DNA of 64,000 nucleotides from RHLJ01 sp963974345. Lineage in GTDB: Bacteria > Bacteroidota > Rhodothermia > Balneolales > Balneolaceae. The DNA lies in contig CAXBBW010000008.1 of the NCBI GenBank assembly GCA_963974345.1, positions 1 through 64,000 of the forward strand, in the 5' to 3' direction. Of this stretch, positions 17,290-26,981 are shown one piece after another (within the stretch, counting starts at the first letter, position 1; every line of letters begins with the position of its first letter). Under the pieces are notes generated by a model. The model saw only the letters and a list, made by a program, of their open reading frames with translations. It ran no database searches and was not told the origin of the DNA. A program made the translations under genes and the position numbers.

Positions 17290-19746
17290 ATGAACACATT
17301 CTTAAAACTCCTTCTTTTCTTTTTCATCTTGCTTATTGGCTTTGCTGGATTAGCCTTTTATTGGACGTTCTATAAACCATTACCAAATTACAATGCTGAG
17401 GTTGATATTCCAGGACTCCAACAACCTGTGGATATTCACTGGGACGAGTTTGGGATTCCACACATCTATGCAAGCAACGAACAGGATTTATACAAGGCTT
17501 TTGGATATGTACATGCTCAAGATCGACTTTGGCAAATGACGTTAAGTCAGATAGCCGCTGAAGGAAGATTTGCAGAATTTTTTGGAGAGGAATTAGTTCC
17601 ATTTGACGAATATCAACGCACACTTGGTTTTTGGCGAACAGCTGAGAAATTAGAAAAAGAAGTCATTAGTTTAGAGGAACGTGCAATACTCCAAGCCTAC
17701 TCAGATGGTGTGAATACTTTTATCGAGCAAAATGGGAATCGACTTCCTGTAGAATTTGCATTAACAGGTATAAAACCAATAAAATGGTCACCTACCAGAA
17801 CTCTTGCGGTAACTCGTCTTATGGCTTGGGAGCTAAATATGAGTTGGTGGAGTGAAGTAATGTATAATTATTTAAAGTCTTCCCTCCCTCCCGAAAAATT
17901 TGCGGAACTACGTCTTGGTTGGAGTGATGAATTCCCAACAACTTTAAATGATGATGAATCTATCGGACTTACTACCGCAGCATTAATGCCGATGCTTCAA
18001 CAAGAAATAGATAAACGAAAACTTCTGAATACGGAAGGAACTCATGTTGGGAGTAATGCTTGGGTGATTGACGCATCAAAAACAAATACGGGCTACCCAA
18101 TGCTAGCTGGAGATCCTCACTTAGGGTTGGATATGCCTGGGAAGTGGTACGAAGTTCATCTCAATTTAAATGGTAAAAATGTATCTGGAGCAACATTAGC
18201 TGGAATTCCTGGAATAGTTTTGGGTCAAAATGAAGAAATGGCTTGGTCATTTACAAGTATTATGGCTGACGATACCGATTTCTTTCTCGAGAAAACTGAC
18301 CCCAATGATCGCGGTAGATATGTTGTTGATTCTGCTCGTGTAGGACAAGTAGCTTATCAGCAATTCGAGAAAATAAAAGAAATTATTAAAGTTAAAGATG
18401 GTGATGAGAAGGTCCTCGAAATCAGATTTACGAAACACGGTCCTGTTATCTCAGATATTTATCCTAACCAAGATTTGGTGAAAGATCATGTTATAAGTAT
18501 GCAATGGACTGGATATGAATTATCGAATGAATTCAAAACGATGTATCAAATGAACTGGGCTGATACTTTTCAGGATTTTAAAGATGCGTTAGAATTTTAT
18601 GGTGTCCCTGGAATGAATTTCATGTATGGGGATAGGGAAGGAAATATCGCGATGTTCTCTACTGCGAAACTTCCTGTTCGTAGTGGTAATAAAATTTCTA
18701 TGCGAAAAGGTTGGGTACCAGAAGATGATTGGCAGGGTTTTATCCCAAGAGAGGAAATGCCACAAATTATTAATCCTGAAAAGGGATGGATAGCAAATGC
18801 AAATAATAAACTAACAACAAGTAACTATCCTCATTATATAGCTACTTTCTGGGAACCACCATCTCGAATTGAACGAATTATAGAAGGATTATCTACTAAA
18901 CAAACACTTAACCAAGAAGAAATCATAGCGATTCAAAACGACTCCTATTCTTCTTTTGCGGCAAGAATGACACCCATTATTCTGGATATTATTCAAAGTC
19001 AAAATGAGTTCGATTTTTCTCTCCCTGTTTCTTACTTAGAAAATTGGGACTTTAAGTATGAAGCAAATTCAACGGCTGCCTCTATTTTCGATGTTTTCCT
19101 TCTCAACTTCACCAAAAATACCTTAGAAGATGATTTAGGTACAGCAGCTTATGAAAATTTCATTGTCCATGAACTAATTCCTGTCCGAACAATTAGCGAA
19201 TTGGTTCAAGATAGTAGTGCATTCTTTGATGATATTAATACCTTAGAAATTGAAAGTCGGGAAGATATTGTTCTTAAAAGCATGCAAGATGCTATTTTCT
19301 TCCTTAGTGACTCGCTTGGTTCAGAACCTTTCGAATGGCGGTGGGAACAATTGCATACCATCACTTTTAAACCACCGTTTTTTAGTCAAGCTGCAGAAGA
19401 TCCTTCCTCTCCATCGGCATTTAAATTGATTGTTGAAAATGTACTCAGCAAAGGTCCTTTCCCTGTAGATGGACACGGCATGAGTATTAATAATGGGCAA
19501 TACAGTTGGGATAAACCTTTTGAAATGGTATTAGGAGCATCTGTTCGTAGAATCATTGACTTCTCGGATTTAAGTAAAACAAAATCTGTAATCCCTACGG
19601 GCCAATCTGGGAATCCTCTTTCTTCTCATTTTGGAGATCAAACCGAATTATGGTTGAATGCACAATACCGAACTTTTTATCAAGATAGCTCTTTCTTTGA
19701 GCAAGCTGATTTTAAAACTATGAGATTGTTGCCTGTTGAGGAGTAA
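17290..19746 (+). CDS. Penicillin acylase family N-terminal nucleophile hydrolase
   Basis: This 818-residue periplasmic amidohydrolase precursor has an N-terminal signal anchor (about 4-26). The alpha-chain contains WDEFGIPHIYA and GYVHAQDRLWQM. The beta-chain should begin at the autocatalytic Ser255 in the family motif HVGSNAWVID, followed by GDPHLGLDMPGKWYEVHL. Substrates range from beta-lactams to acyl-homoserine lactones and other N-acyl compounds, and cannot be decided here. A TTG at 17239 would add 17 residues but lies in repeat sequence, so the ATG at 17290 is preferred. It is flanked by direct repeat B. Confidence 0.85.
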   Translation: MNTFLKLLLFFFILLIGFAGLAFYWTFYKPLPNYNAEVDIPGLQQPVDIHWDEFGIPHIYASNEQDLYKAFGYVHAQDRLWQMTLSQIAAEGRFAEFFGEELVPFDEYQRTLGFWRTAEKLEKEVISLEERAILQAYSDGVNTFIEQNGNRLPVEFALTGIKPIKWSPTRTLAVTRLMAWELNMSWWSEVMYNYLKSSLPPEKFAELRLGWSDEFPTTLNDDESIGLTTAALMPMLQQEIDKRKLLNTEGTHVGSNAWVIDASKTNTGYPMLAGDPHLGLDMPGKWYEVHLNLNGKNVSGATLAGIPGIVLGQNEEMAWSFTSIMADDTDFFLEKTDPNDRGRYVVDSARVGQVAYQQFEKIKEIIKVKDGDEKVLEIRFTKHGPVISDIYPNQDLVKDHVISMQWTGYELSNEFKTMYQMNWADTFQDFKDALEFYGVPGMNFMYGDREGNIAMFSTAKLPVRSGNKISMRKGWVPEDDWQGFIPREEMPQIINPEKGWIANANNKLTTSNYPHYIATFWEPPSRIERIIEGLSTKQTLNQEEIIAIQNDSYSSFAARMTPIILDIIQSQNEFDFSLPVSYLENWDFKYEANSTAASIFDVFLLNFTKNTLEDDLGTAAYENFIVHELIPVRTISELVQDSSAFFDDINTLEIESREDIVLKSMQDAIFFLSDSLGSEPFEWRWEQLHTITFKPPFFSQAAEDPSSPSAFKLIVENVLSKGPFPVDGHGMSINNGQYSWDKPFEMVLGASVRRIIDFSDLSKTKSVIPTGQSGNPLSSHFGDQTELWLNAQYRTFYQDSSFFEQADFKTMRLLPVEE

Positions 19747-19748
19747 TG

Positions 19749-19820
19749 GAGGTTGGAGGACAGCTGCTAGAGGTTAGACTAATTTGATTTCCATTTTTGA
19801 TGAAGTTTTGTAAGTATTTT
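19749..19820 (+). repeat. Direct repeat family B, copy 2
   Basis: It starts inside the few bases after the penicillin acylase stop with GAGGTTGGA and aligns with 17081-17160 along about 75 bases. The rest of the 19747-20079 gap holds only the promoter at 20008-20038. Confidence 0.5.
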
Positions 19821-20007
19821 GCCTACAATATTAACTCAAATATATCCATAGCCAATTCGAAAGAACGGTTGTACACCTCAATATCTTTATAATTTTTAAT
19901 TGAACTTTTTTAAATAAGATTCAAATAAATATCAAATCTCCAACCACTACCTATAAACATTGAGAATATTAAATCCTGTTAAGAATTCAATTTTTATCCA
20001 TTATAGA

Positions 20008-20038
20008 TTGGTTGCTTTAATTCGTAGATGTACATTTG
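20008..20038 (+). promoter_or_regulatory. Bacteroidota-type promoter for the NagZ/beta-lactamase gene
   Basis: TTG (20008-20010) followed after 20 bases by TACATTTG (20031-20038) fits the TTG-N19-21-TAnnTTTG promoter consensus. The -7 box ends 41 bases before the ATG at 20080. Confidence 0.5.
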
Positions 20039-20079
20039 CAAGGCTTACTTCATTCATCAGTTTGGATACATTCTAGAAT

Positions 20080-22950
20080 ATGATAAAATCATTTTTATTC
20101 GGTTTATTAGTATTAGTTTGGTTTAGCTTTTCGGGGTTTATCAGCCAAAGAGATTCTAATGATATATCAGAGTTAGCTCCTTCGAACTCAGAAGCATTTA
20201 TTGATTCTCTTGTAGCAAATGCTACCTTACGTGAGAAAATAGGCCAACTTTTTTTTGTTCCTATTGAGGGTGAATACACCAATATTGACAGTCATCGTTT
20301 TAAAAGAATCTCTGATTTAATCACCAAAGAACATATCGGTGGTTTAATCTTTATGAGAGGTGATATATATGGGCAGGCAGTACTAACAAATAAGCTTCAA
20401 AAGCTAAGCACAATCCCACTTTGGATAACTCAAGACATGGAATTTGGTGCAGCCATGAGAATTTCGGGAACCACTCGATTCACTCCAGCGATGGGAGTTG
20501 CCGCATCCGGTGATAAAAGAAATGCTTTTATGATGGGTAAGATTACAGCTATTGAAGCTAAAGCCGTGGGTGTTCATCAAATTTTTGCTCCAGTTCTTGA
20601 TGTAAACAATAATCCTAATAATCCAGTAATTAATGTCCGTTCTTATTCAGCTGACCCCCAAATGGTTTCTGAATTTGGAGTAGCGTTTATGCAAGGCGTA
20701 CATAGCGAAGGTGTTGTTTCTACTGCTAAACATTTCCCAGGTCATGGTGATACTGATACAGATTCACATAATGTTCTTCCTATTCTTGATCATGATTATT
20801 CTCGCTTAGATTCCGTTGAGTTAATTCCTTTTAAGGCTGCCATTTCGGAGGGAATGTTAAGTATAATGAGTGCTCATATTTCTTTCCCCAAGATAAGTGA
20901 CCACCCTGAACTTCCCGGAACACTGGATGGTTCTATTTTAACTGGAATTCTCAAAGATTCACTCAACTTTAAAGGAGTAGTTGTTACTGATGGATTAGAA
21001 ATGGAAGGTATTGCATCTAAGTTTTCTCCAGGAAGGGCTGTGGTTCGAGCCTTACATGCTGGAGCAGATATGATGCTTATTAGCCCTGATATTTATACTG
21101 CAATAAATGAAGTCGTAGAAGCAGTTAAACTAGGTGAAATTACGAGAGAGAGAATTGATGAATCCTATCGGAAAATAATCACTTGGAAGCAAGAGCACGG
21201 TCTTTTTGAGGGTGATAACCAGATTGATATTGATAAGCTTGATACAAAAATGAATACGAATTTCCATCAAGCAGAGGCAGGCCGAATTGCAAGGGAATCG
21301 GTAACTATTCTCAAAAATGATGCGAATATTATCCCTATCGATCCAACCATTCATAAAAAAGTATTATTAGTTTCTATCTCTGATGATGAATATGGAAATA
21401 CGGGTGCTAGATTTGTTCGTACTTTGCGAGATTATCATCCTGATGTTTCTTTTGCTGTTCATGATAAACGAACTGATGCTGTTGAAGAGCAGAAGTTTTT
21501 AAGACAAGCTCGTGAATCAGATCTTATTATTATTGGCTCATTTATTGGTTTTAGCTTTAGGGAATCAATTCAACTTTCAAAAAAACAGTCTTCATTCATA
21601 AACAAATTATTTAAAACCAATAAACCTAATGTTTTGGTTATGTTTGGAAGTCCATATTTAGTAAAAGAACTTGCAGATACAGACGCCCAAATTCTTGCTT
21701 GGGCAAATACATCTCTACAAATGGAAAACACTGCCCCAGCTCTTTTTGGCGCAAGTAAAGTTCAAGGAAAACTTCCAATTCAAATTCCAGAAATGTATGA
21801 GATTGGAGCTGGAATTGAACTTGAACACACCGCTCTTCGGTATGGTAAACCTGAAGATGTTGGGCTCGTTTCAAGTGAACTTTATAAGATTGAAGATATA
21901 CTTAGAGGCGCCATTCGGGATTCAGTTTTTCCAGGTGCAGTTGCTACTGTTATAAAAGATGGAGTGATGGTATATCGACAAGAAATGGGTTATCACGATT
22001 ATGAAAAGATCAAACAAGTAAAAGATTCTGATGTGTTTGACTTAGCTTCCATTACAAAAGTAGTGTCTACTACAACTGCCGTAATGAAGTTGATTGATGA
22101 TGGAAAATTAGCTCTTAATGATGAAATATGGAGGTTTTTACCTGAATTTAATTCGGATGAGAAACGCCATATTACCATCCGTGATATGTTACTTCATCAA
22201 TCTGGGTTACCAGCTTTCCGTGTGTATGTTGATGAGTTTAAAGATCGAAATAGTATAATTAAAGCCATCAAAAATGAACCTCTCATTTATAAAACTGGTA
22301 CTGAATACGTATATAGCGATTTAGGGATGATCCTCCTTGCCGAAATTGTTTCCCTTATAACTGATCGTGGAATAGACGCTTATATGCGCCGAGAATTTTA
22401 TTATCCTATGGGAATGTATGGTGCATATTTTAATCCCAAACGTGTGAGTCGTTGGTATGTGAATCGGATTCCTCCAACCGAAATAGATACGGTTTATCGA
22501 GACCATTTAATACAAGCTGATGTGCATGATGAACGGGCTTTTTATATGGACGGTGTTGCTGGACATGCTGGACTTTTTGCTACTGCTGATGATCTAGCGA
22601 AATATAGTACCATGATTTTGAATGATGGTATTTATGATGGAAGACGGTATTTATCATCTAAAATCATCCGTGAATTCACCTCACAACAATCAAGTATTAG
22701 TGGTCGTGGGCTTGGGTTTGATAGGAAAAGTCCTACAGGGTTTACTACTGCAGGCCAACTTTCTAGTAATGATACTTTTGGACATACAGGATTTACTGGT
22801 ACAAGCTTTTGGATTGATCGCGAGAAGAATATGGCAGTAATGTTATTAACCAATCGAACCTTCCCATATCGTTCTTATGGCAAGGAAATAAGTAAGATTA
22901 GAGCAGCAGTTGCTGATGCAGCTTTTTCTGCGTTTATTAAGACTCAATGA
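20080..22950 (+). CDS. GH3 (NagZ-like) - beta-lactamase-fold fusion
   Basis: This 956-residue secreted two-enzyme protein has a signal peptide (about 1-22). The GH3 N-terminal barrel (about 45-380) is NagZ-like, with KHFPGHGDTDTDSH (217-230) carrying the His/Asp dyad and nucleophile Asp304 in VTDGLEMEG. A GH3 C-terminal domain follows (about 410-570). The last third is a class C-like serine hydrolase with Ser657-x-x-Lys660, Tyr745-Ser-Asp747 and His902-Thr-Gly. A role in trimming peptidoglycan amino-sugars and peptides is likely but inferred. Its stop overlaps the cytidine deaminase start, so the two are translationally coupled. Confidence 0.88.
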   Translation: MIKSFLFGLLVLVWFSFSGFISQRDSNDISELAPSNSEAFIDSLVANATLREKIGQLFFVPIEGEYTNIDSHRFKRISDLITKEHIGGLIFMRGDIYGQAVLTNKLQKLSTIPLWITQDMEFGAAMRISGTTRFTPAMGVAASGDKRNAFMMGKITAIEAKAVGVHQIFAPVLDVNNNPNNPVINVRSYSADPQMVSEFGVAFMQGVHSEGVVSTAKHFPGHGDTDTDSHNVLPILDHDYSRLDSVELIPFKAAISEGMLSIMSAHISFPKISDHPELPGTLDGSILTGILKDSLNFKGVVVTDGLEMEGIASKFSPGRAVVRALHAGADMMLISPDIYTAINEVVEAVKLGEITRERIDESYRKIITWKQEHGLFEGDNQIDIDKLDTKMNTNFHQAEAGRIARESVTILKNDANIIPIDPTIHKKVLLVSISDDEYGNTGARFVRTLRDYHPDVSFAVHDKRTDAVEEQKFLRQARESDLIIIGSFIGFSFRESIQLSKKQSSFINKLFKTNKPNVLVMFGSPYLVKELADTDAQILAWANTSLQMENTAPALFGASKVQGKLPIQIPEMYEIGAGIELEHTALRYGKPEDVGLVSSELYKIEDILRGAIRDSVFPGAVATVIKDGVMVYRQEMGYHDYEKIKQVKDSDVFDLASITKVVSTTTAVMKLIDDGKLALNDEIWRFLPEFNSDEKRHITIRDMLLHQSGLPAFRVYVDEFKDRNSIIKAIKNEPLIYKTGTEYVYSDLGMILLAEIVSLITDRGIDAYMRREFYYPMGMYGAYFNPKRVSRWYVNRIPPTEIDTVYRDHLIQADVHDERAFYMDGVAGHAGLFATADDLAKYSTMILNDGIYDGRRYLSSKIIREFTSQQSSISGRGLGFDRKSPTGFTTAGQLSSNDTFGHTGFTGTSFWIDREKNMAVMLLTNRTFPYRSYGKEISKIRAAVADAAFSAFIKTQ

Positions 22951-23645
22951 GCTGGGAAAAACTACATAAAAGAGCACACGTACCTTACTCTAAGATTCCA
23001 AAGTCTTGTGTAGTAGAAAGTATCAAAGGTGATTTTTACCCAGGGGTTAGAATTGAAAATGTATCCTTTCCATTAACTATATCAGCAATCCAAGCAGCCT
23101 GTTTTAGCTGCCTAAGTGAAAGTGATACCCCAAAAAAGCTTTACTTGCCCAATAAAGATTTTGATCAATTAAGTTTTTGGGAGAATGAATTTGATTTGGA
23201 GGTTATTGTAGCTGATACCCTTCCTCAAACCAAACTAAAACCACTACTACATTCTTCAAAAGTTGAAGAGCCAAAACGTTTAAAAGAACTTTTGGAAAAA
23301 GCTATTACTACTCATTCTAATTTCCCAGTTTCAGCATTACTATTTTCAAAGTCTGGTTTTGTGGAAGGAGTAAATATTGAAGTAAGTGATTGGGCTTTGG
23401 GATTATGTGCAGAACGAGTTGCTCTTGCAAAAGCTATTTCGTCTGGCGAAACTGAATTCATAGAGATTGCTGTACATACAAAATTTGGAGATGTTAGCAG
23501 TCCATGTGGAGCTTGCCGCCAAGTGATTTTTGAACACCTTCCGCTAAATAAAATTCGAATGTATCACGCCGATGGAACTTTATCTGAACATTTTTCGGTG
23601 GATTTACTCCCTTTTAGCTTCACGTCTAAATCTCTAAAAAAGTAA
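22947..23645 (+). CDS. cdd: Two-domain cytidine deaminase, catalytic half at C-terminus
   Basis: This 232-residue enzyme of pyrimidine salvage deaminates cytidine and deoxycytidine. The C-terminal half (about 110-232) has the zinc site: Cys154-Ala-Glu156 (Glu156 catalytic) and Cys190-x-x-Cys193 in PCGAC. The N-terminal half repeats the fold, with VPYSKIP and FYPGVRIENVSFPLTISAIQAA. It has PLT where CAE or HAE should be and no PCxxC, so it is a degenerate copy. This is the reverse of E. coli Cdd, where the active domain comes first. The ATG overlaps the upstream stop by four bases (ATGA). Confidence 0.85.
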   Translation: MSWEKLHKRAHVPYSKIPKSCVVESIKGDFYPGVRIENVSFPLTISAIQAACFSCLSESDTPKKLYLPNKDFDQLSFWENEFDLEVIVADTLPQTKLKPLLHSSKVEEPKRLKELLEKAITTHSNFPVSALLFSKSGFVEGVNIEVSDWALGLCAERVALAKAISSGETEFIEIAVHTKFGDVSSPCGACRQVIFEHLPLNKIRMYHADGTLSEHFSVDLLPFSFTSKSLKK

Positions 23646-23850
23646 CCCTTTCTGAAATTTCTCTATTTTTCCCATCATTTTTATGTGGATAACTTTTGAA
23701 ATCATCAAAAAACAGCTAATAATTAGAAAAAACTTCACTTTTTCGCATAAAAAGCACTTTTTAATTTGACTCAAAAGCCGTGATTCGATAGCTTCAACGC
23801 AGTTTCTAAATAAAAGAAATTTACTTAAACAAAAACATAACGGAGTTATA

Positions 23851-24027
23851 ATGAGTAGAGTAAGCGATTTACAAGCATTAGTAGAAAGCGTATCAGAAGA
23901 AATGGAAAAATTTTACGACAAAGGAAACAAAGCTGCAGGTACAAGAGCACGTAAGGGGCTACAAGATCTTAAAAAATTAGCTCAAGATATTCGTCTTGAA
24001 ATTCAAGCTAAAAAGAACGCAGAATAA
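23851..24027 (+). CDS. Histone H1-like DNA-binding protein
   Basis: This 58-residue basic helical protein begins MSRVSDLQALVESVSEEMEK. It contains KGNKAAGTRARKGLQDLKKL and ends with AKKNAE. The GNKAAGTRARKGLQDL segment is characteristic of the Hc1/histone H1-like proteins found across Bacteroidota, proposed to bind DNA and contribute to nucleoid structure. The gene is followed at once by a strong terminator, which supports a real single-gene transcript. It is too short for most gene-length cut-offs. The 205 bases upstream are free of genes and AT-rich. Confidence 0.88.
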   Translation: MSRVSDLQALVESVSEEMEKFYDKGNKAAGTRARKGLQDLKKLAQDIRLEIQAKKNAE

Positions 24028-24045
24028 TTCCCGTATAAGTTTTTG

Positions 24046-24080
24046 AAAAGCCAATCTTCGGTAGAGGGTTGGCTTTTTTT
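24046..24080 (+). terminator. Rho-independent terminator of histone H1-like gene
   Basis: AAAAGCCAATC (24046-24056) pairs with GGTTGGCTTTTTTT (24067-24080) around TTCGGTAGAG. A strong T-run follows the stem, 18 bases after the stop codon. Confidence 0.85.
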
Positions 24081-24094
24081 GTGCAAATTGGTTT

Positions 24095-24553
24095 TTACTC
24101 TATACATTTTGTTTGACGTCGTGTATCAACTATATACATAATCTTCCATTTCCCATTCAATTTTGCCATCTGAAAAGAGTTTACTCCACAGTGAGAAAAA
24201 CTATCCCCTGCATAAAATTGATAGGGAGTCCAAGCAGAAGCAAGATCACCATCTATTTTAATATCAAAACCTCCAATTCGCTCATCCCAAACTTGCTCAT
24301 GTGGTGTTCCTACCGCTTTCAGAAATTGAGATAACTGCCCCTGAAGCTTAACTACTTCACCAGCTTGGTTCTTAGTAACAGTTTGCATGATCGCGTCACT
24401 AGTGAATGTTGAAGCTACCATAGAGCTGTCTCCTGCTCTCATGCCATCAAAGAGTGTTTCTATCACTACTTGAACCTCTTGTTCTTGAGTTTGAGCAAAT
24501 AAACTAAGACTAGTAGATATAGAAAACGTAAGAAATAAGATTATTTTGTACAT
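24095..24553 (-). CDS. Secreted NTF2/SnoaL-like protein
   Basis: This 152-residue protein has a signal peptide (1-20, LFAQ) and a single cone-shaped NTF2-like fold. Typical features are an N-terminal helix (EQEVQVVIETLFDGMRAGD), FTSDAIMQTV, and a C-terminal strand set ending in FQMAKLNGKWKIMYIVDTR. It resembles lumazine-binding or SnoaL-type proteins. Two Cys residues (SHCGVN and TKCIE) may form a disulphide. The biochemical role is unknown. It is convergent with the histone H1-like gene and shares its terminator region. Confidence 0.7.
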   Translation of the reverse strand: MYKIILFLTFSISTSLSLFAQTQEQEVQVVIETLFDGMRAGDSSMVASTFTSDAIMQTVTKNQAGEVVKLQGQLSQFLKAVGTPHEQVWDERIGGFDIKIDGDLASAWTPYQFYAGDSFSHCGVNSFQMAKLNGKWKIMYIVDTRRQTKCIE

Positions 24554-24649
24554 AATAGTAAAATGTTAAGATTTAGAATTCAGAATAATGAAGTTTTAAA
24601 TTTTTGTTGCAGCAATTTGTAAATGAAACCGATTTAAATTCTTTTTATA

Positions 24650-26830
24650 CTAGTGTTTGAAGTCTATGATTCCCGCGGAGCTTCCCTTCTGTTTTGCACC
24701 ATTTAAAAATGATAATTTAATAGTTGTTCCGTTATTAGATTCGATAGATAAATCTCCGGATAGCTGCTGAGTTACCATTTCAAGAAGTTGAAATCCTAAG
24801 CTTTGTGAATCTTTTGTCTCAGCTAGTATTTTTTGGTCGAAACCTATTCCGTTATCATTTATTCCAATGGTAATAGCTCCCTTAACTTCAGAGCAATATA
24901 TTTTTAAAACTCCCCCAGAATCGTTTTGAAAAGCATGTTTATATACATTAGTAACTGCTTCATTTATAAATAAAGCAGTAGGTATGGCTTGATTAATATT
25001 TAACTCTGTTTCTTCCAATTCATACTCAACTTCAATATTGTTTTCTCTACTCATGATAGAGGACAAATGGTTTACTAATTTCCTGATGTTTTTATCTATT
25101 CTAACATTAGCAAAATCATTTGAGTTATAAAGTTGCTCATGTACAAGTGCAATTGATTTTATTCTACTCACACTATCAAAAAGTGCTTTCATTAGGTGAT
25201 TATCAGTAGTATTAAAGGCTTGTAACTGTAATAAACCAGAAACTATAGCTAAATTATTTTTAACTCTGTGATGAACCTCAGCGAGTAGTATCGTTTTTTC
25301 TTTAATACTTTCTTGAACTTTCTTCTCCGCTTCAACATCTTTTGAGACGTCCTGTACTAAAGACATAATCGTTTCGACATCGCCATTCTTGTCCCTGATT
25401 GTTGAATTATACCATATACAATCGACTATTATTCCACTCTTTGTATTATTTCTGTTAACTGATGTGTTTCCATGTATCTCATCAGATTTAAGCTCTTCCA
25501 CTATCTTGGTTGCTTTAGAAACGTCTTCTTTATAAATAAGGTCAAAGGCGTTCATCCTTTTAGATAGCACCTCTTCTTCACTCCAACCGAATATTTCTTG
25601 GCACTTTTCTGACCATTTGGTGATATATAGTTCGCTATCATATTCCACTATTCCAAGAGGGCTATTATCTAGATGTTTTTCCAATTTTTGTAATACGCTC
25701 TCAAGCTTGTTTTCTGCTTCTACCTTGTCTGTTACATCTCTGAAATTATCAACTATTCCGTTAATTGATGGTTCATGTAGCAAATTTGTAATTATAGCAT
25801 CAAACCATCTCCAACTTCCATCTTTATGCTTAATTCTTGCCAATGCACCTTCAAGTGTTATTCCTGGTTTGTCCAAAGAATCCATGAATTTTTCTTGAAC
25901 TTTATGTACATCATCTGGATGTGTTAGTTCCATAAGGTTTTTCGAATAAATCTCATCAAGAGTATAACCCAACATACCTTGAATGGAAGGAGTTATATAC
26001 TTTGGATTACCGGATTCGTCTAGTATTGCTGTGCCTTCTGTACCATTTTCAACTAAAGCCCTAAACCTCTGTTCACTATTTATGAGATTATTTTTTATCT
26101 CTTCTTCATCTGTTATGTCTTTTATGTTTACAAAAGCGCCTGTTATTTGATTTTGAATATTCTTAGCAGGCTTATAGGTAAGTTTAAAAACTTTTTTACC
26201 TCCCTCAGTATTTAGTACAAGTTCATCCTCTAAATTTTCACCTGAAAAAACGGAATTATAAATTTCCTTCAATCTCTCTCTCCGATCTGGAGTAGCAAAA
26301 TTAAGAATCGATTCACCAACTTCGATTTTCTTTCCAAATTGCTTCAAATATTCAAGCTCAAATTGTCTATTAACGGTGATGACTTTAAAATCCAATCCTA
26401 CTAATACAAAACTCTCCTCTGTATTATTAATAAGCAGGTGCATTTGTAGCTCAGAGTATTTATCCGTTGTTATATCTTGAATAGTTCCAAACAATGTATT
26501 TTCATCGAAGTATTCTCCAAGTATATGCACCCATTTTAGATTGCCTTTTTTTGTAGTTATTTGAGCTTCTAGGTCAATTATTTCTTTTTTTTCGATTAGA
26601 TTGCTAAAAGAAGTTTCTATAAGCTCTCTATAGTCTTTCTGATAAAAGTTTATGTGTTCTTCATAGGAAGGAGTTTGCTGATTGGAAATTTCAAAAATTT
26701 TAAAAACTCCATCTGACCATTTAGTAATTCGTTCGTCAACTTGTATTTCCCATCTGCCAATTTTAGCAACTGTTTCTAGGTCCTTCATCCATTGCTGGTA
26801 ATTTTCTTCTGACTTACTTTTATTACCCAT
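24650..26830 (-). CDS. PAS-rich cytoplasmic sensor histidine kinase (HisKA_2 type)
   Basis: This 726-residue soluble kinase has no membrane helix. Four PAS domains can be outlined (about 15-125, 132-250, 255-372 and 380-500). Two carry S-box-like endings such as FRDVTDKVEAE and VQDVSKDVEAE. The transmitter has EVHHRVKNNLAIVSG (His520/His521), which is the HisKA_2/HWE-like dimerisation type. The ATPase domain shows FINEAVTNVYKHAF (N-box) and INDNGIGFD (G-box). No response regulator is adjacent, so the partner is elsewhere. The signal is unknown. Confidence 0.85.
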   Translation of the reverse strand: MGNKSKSEENYQQWMKDLETVAKIGRWEIQVDERITKWSDGVFKIFEISNQQTPSYEEHINFYQKDYRELIETSFSNLIEKKEIIDLEAQITTKKGNLKWVHILGEYFDENTLFGTIQDITTDKYSELQMHLLINNTEESFVLVGLDFKVITVNRQFELEYLKQFGKKIEVGESILNFATPDRRERLKEIYNSVFSGENLEDELVLNTEGGKKVFKLTYKPAKNIQNQITGAFVNIKDITDEEEIKNNLINSEQRFRALVENGTEGTAILDESGNPKYITPSIQGMLGYTLDEIYSKNLMELTHPDDVHKVQEKFMDSLDKPGITLEGALARIKHKDGSWRWFDAIITNLLHEPSINGIVDNFRDVTDKVEAENKLESVLQKLEKHLDNSPLGIVEYDSELYITKWSEKCQEIFGWSEEEVLSKRMNAFDLIYKEDVSKATKIVEELKSDEIHGNTSVNRNNTKSGIIVDCIWYNSTIRDKNGDVETIMSLVQDVSKDVEAEKKVQESIKEKTILLAEVHHRVKNNLAIVSGLLQLQAFNTTDNHLMKALFDSVSRIKSIALVHEQLYNSNDFANVRIDKNIRKLVNHLSSIMSRENNIEVEYELEETELNINQAIPTALFINEAVTNVYKHAFQNDSGGVLKIYCSEVKGAITIGINDNGIGFDQKILAETKDSQSLGFQLLEMVTQQLSGDLSIESNNGTTIKLSFLNGAKQKGSSAGIIDFKH

Positions 26831-26925
26831 ACGTTACTTTTACTCTATTCTGTTGCTGAACACTAACAAATGAAATACTCTATTCAATAACAACCTATCT
26901 CGTTTATTTTTGATAGATTTTTTTA

Positions 26926-26963
26926 ATAAAAAAAAAGCCCAATTGTTTTAAAAAATTGGGCTT
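26926..26963 (-). terminator. Rho-independent terminator of M61 peptidase gene
   Basis: On the minus strand AAGCCCAATT (from 26963 down) pairs with AATTGGGCTT (26944-26935), followed by a run of T. It lies 19 bases after the stop of the M61-type peptidase. Confidence 0.85.
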
Positions 26964-26981
26964 AAAGCTTTCTAAAACCTT

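Noticed and set aside
21638..21955. Overlapping frames in the NagZ/beta-lactamase gene
   Set aside because: They are rich in Q, F and L from codon shadowing, with no independent start context.
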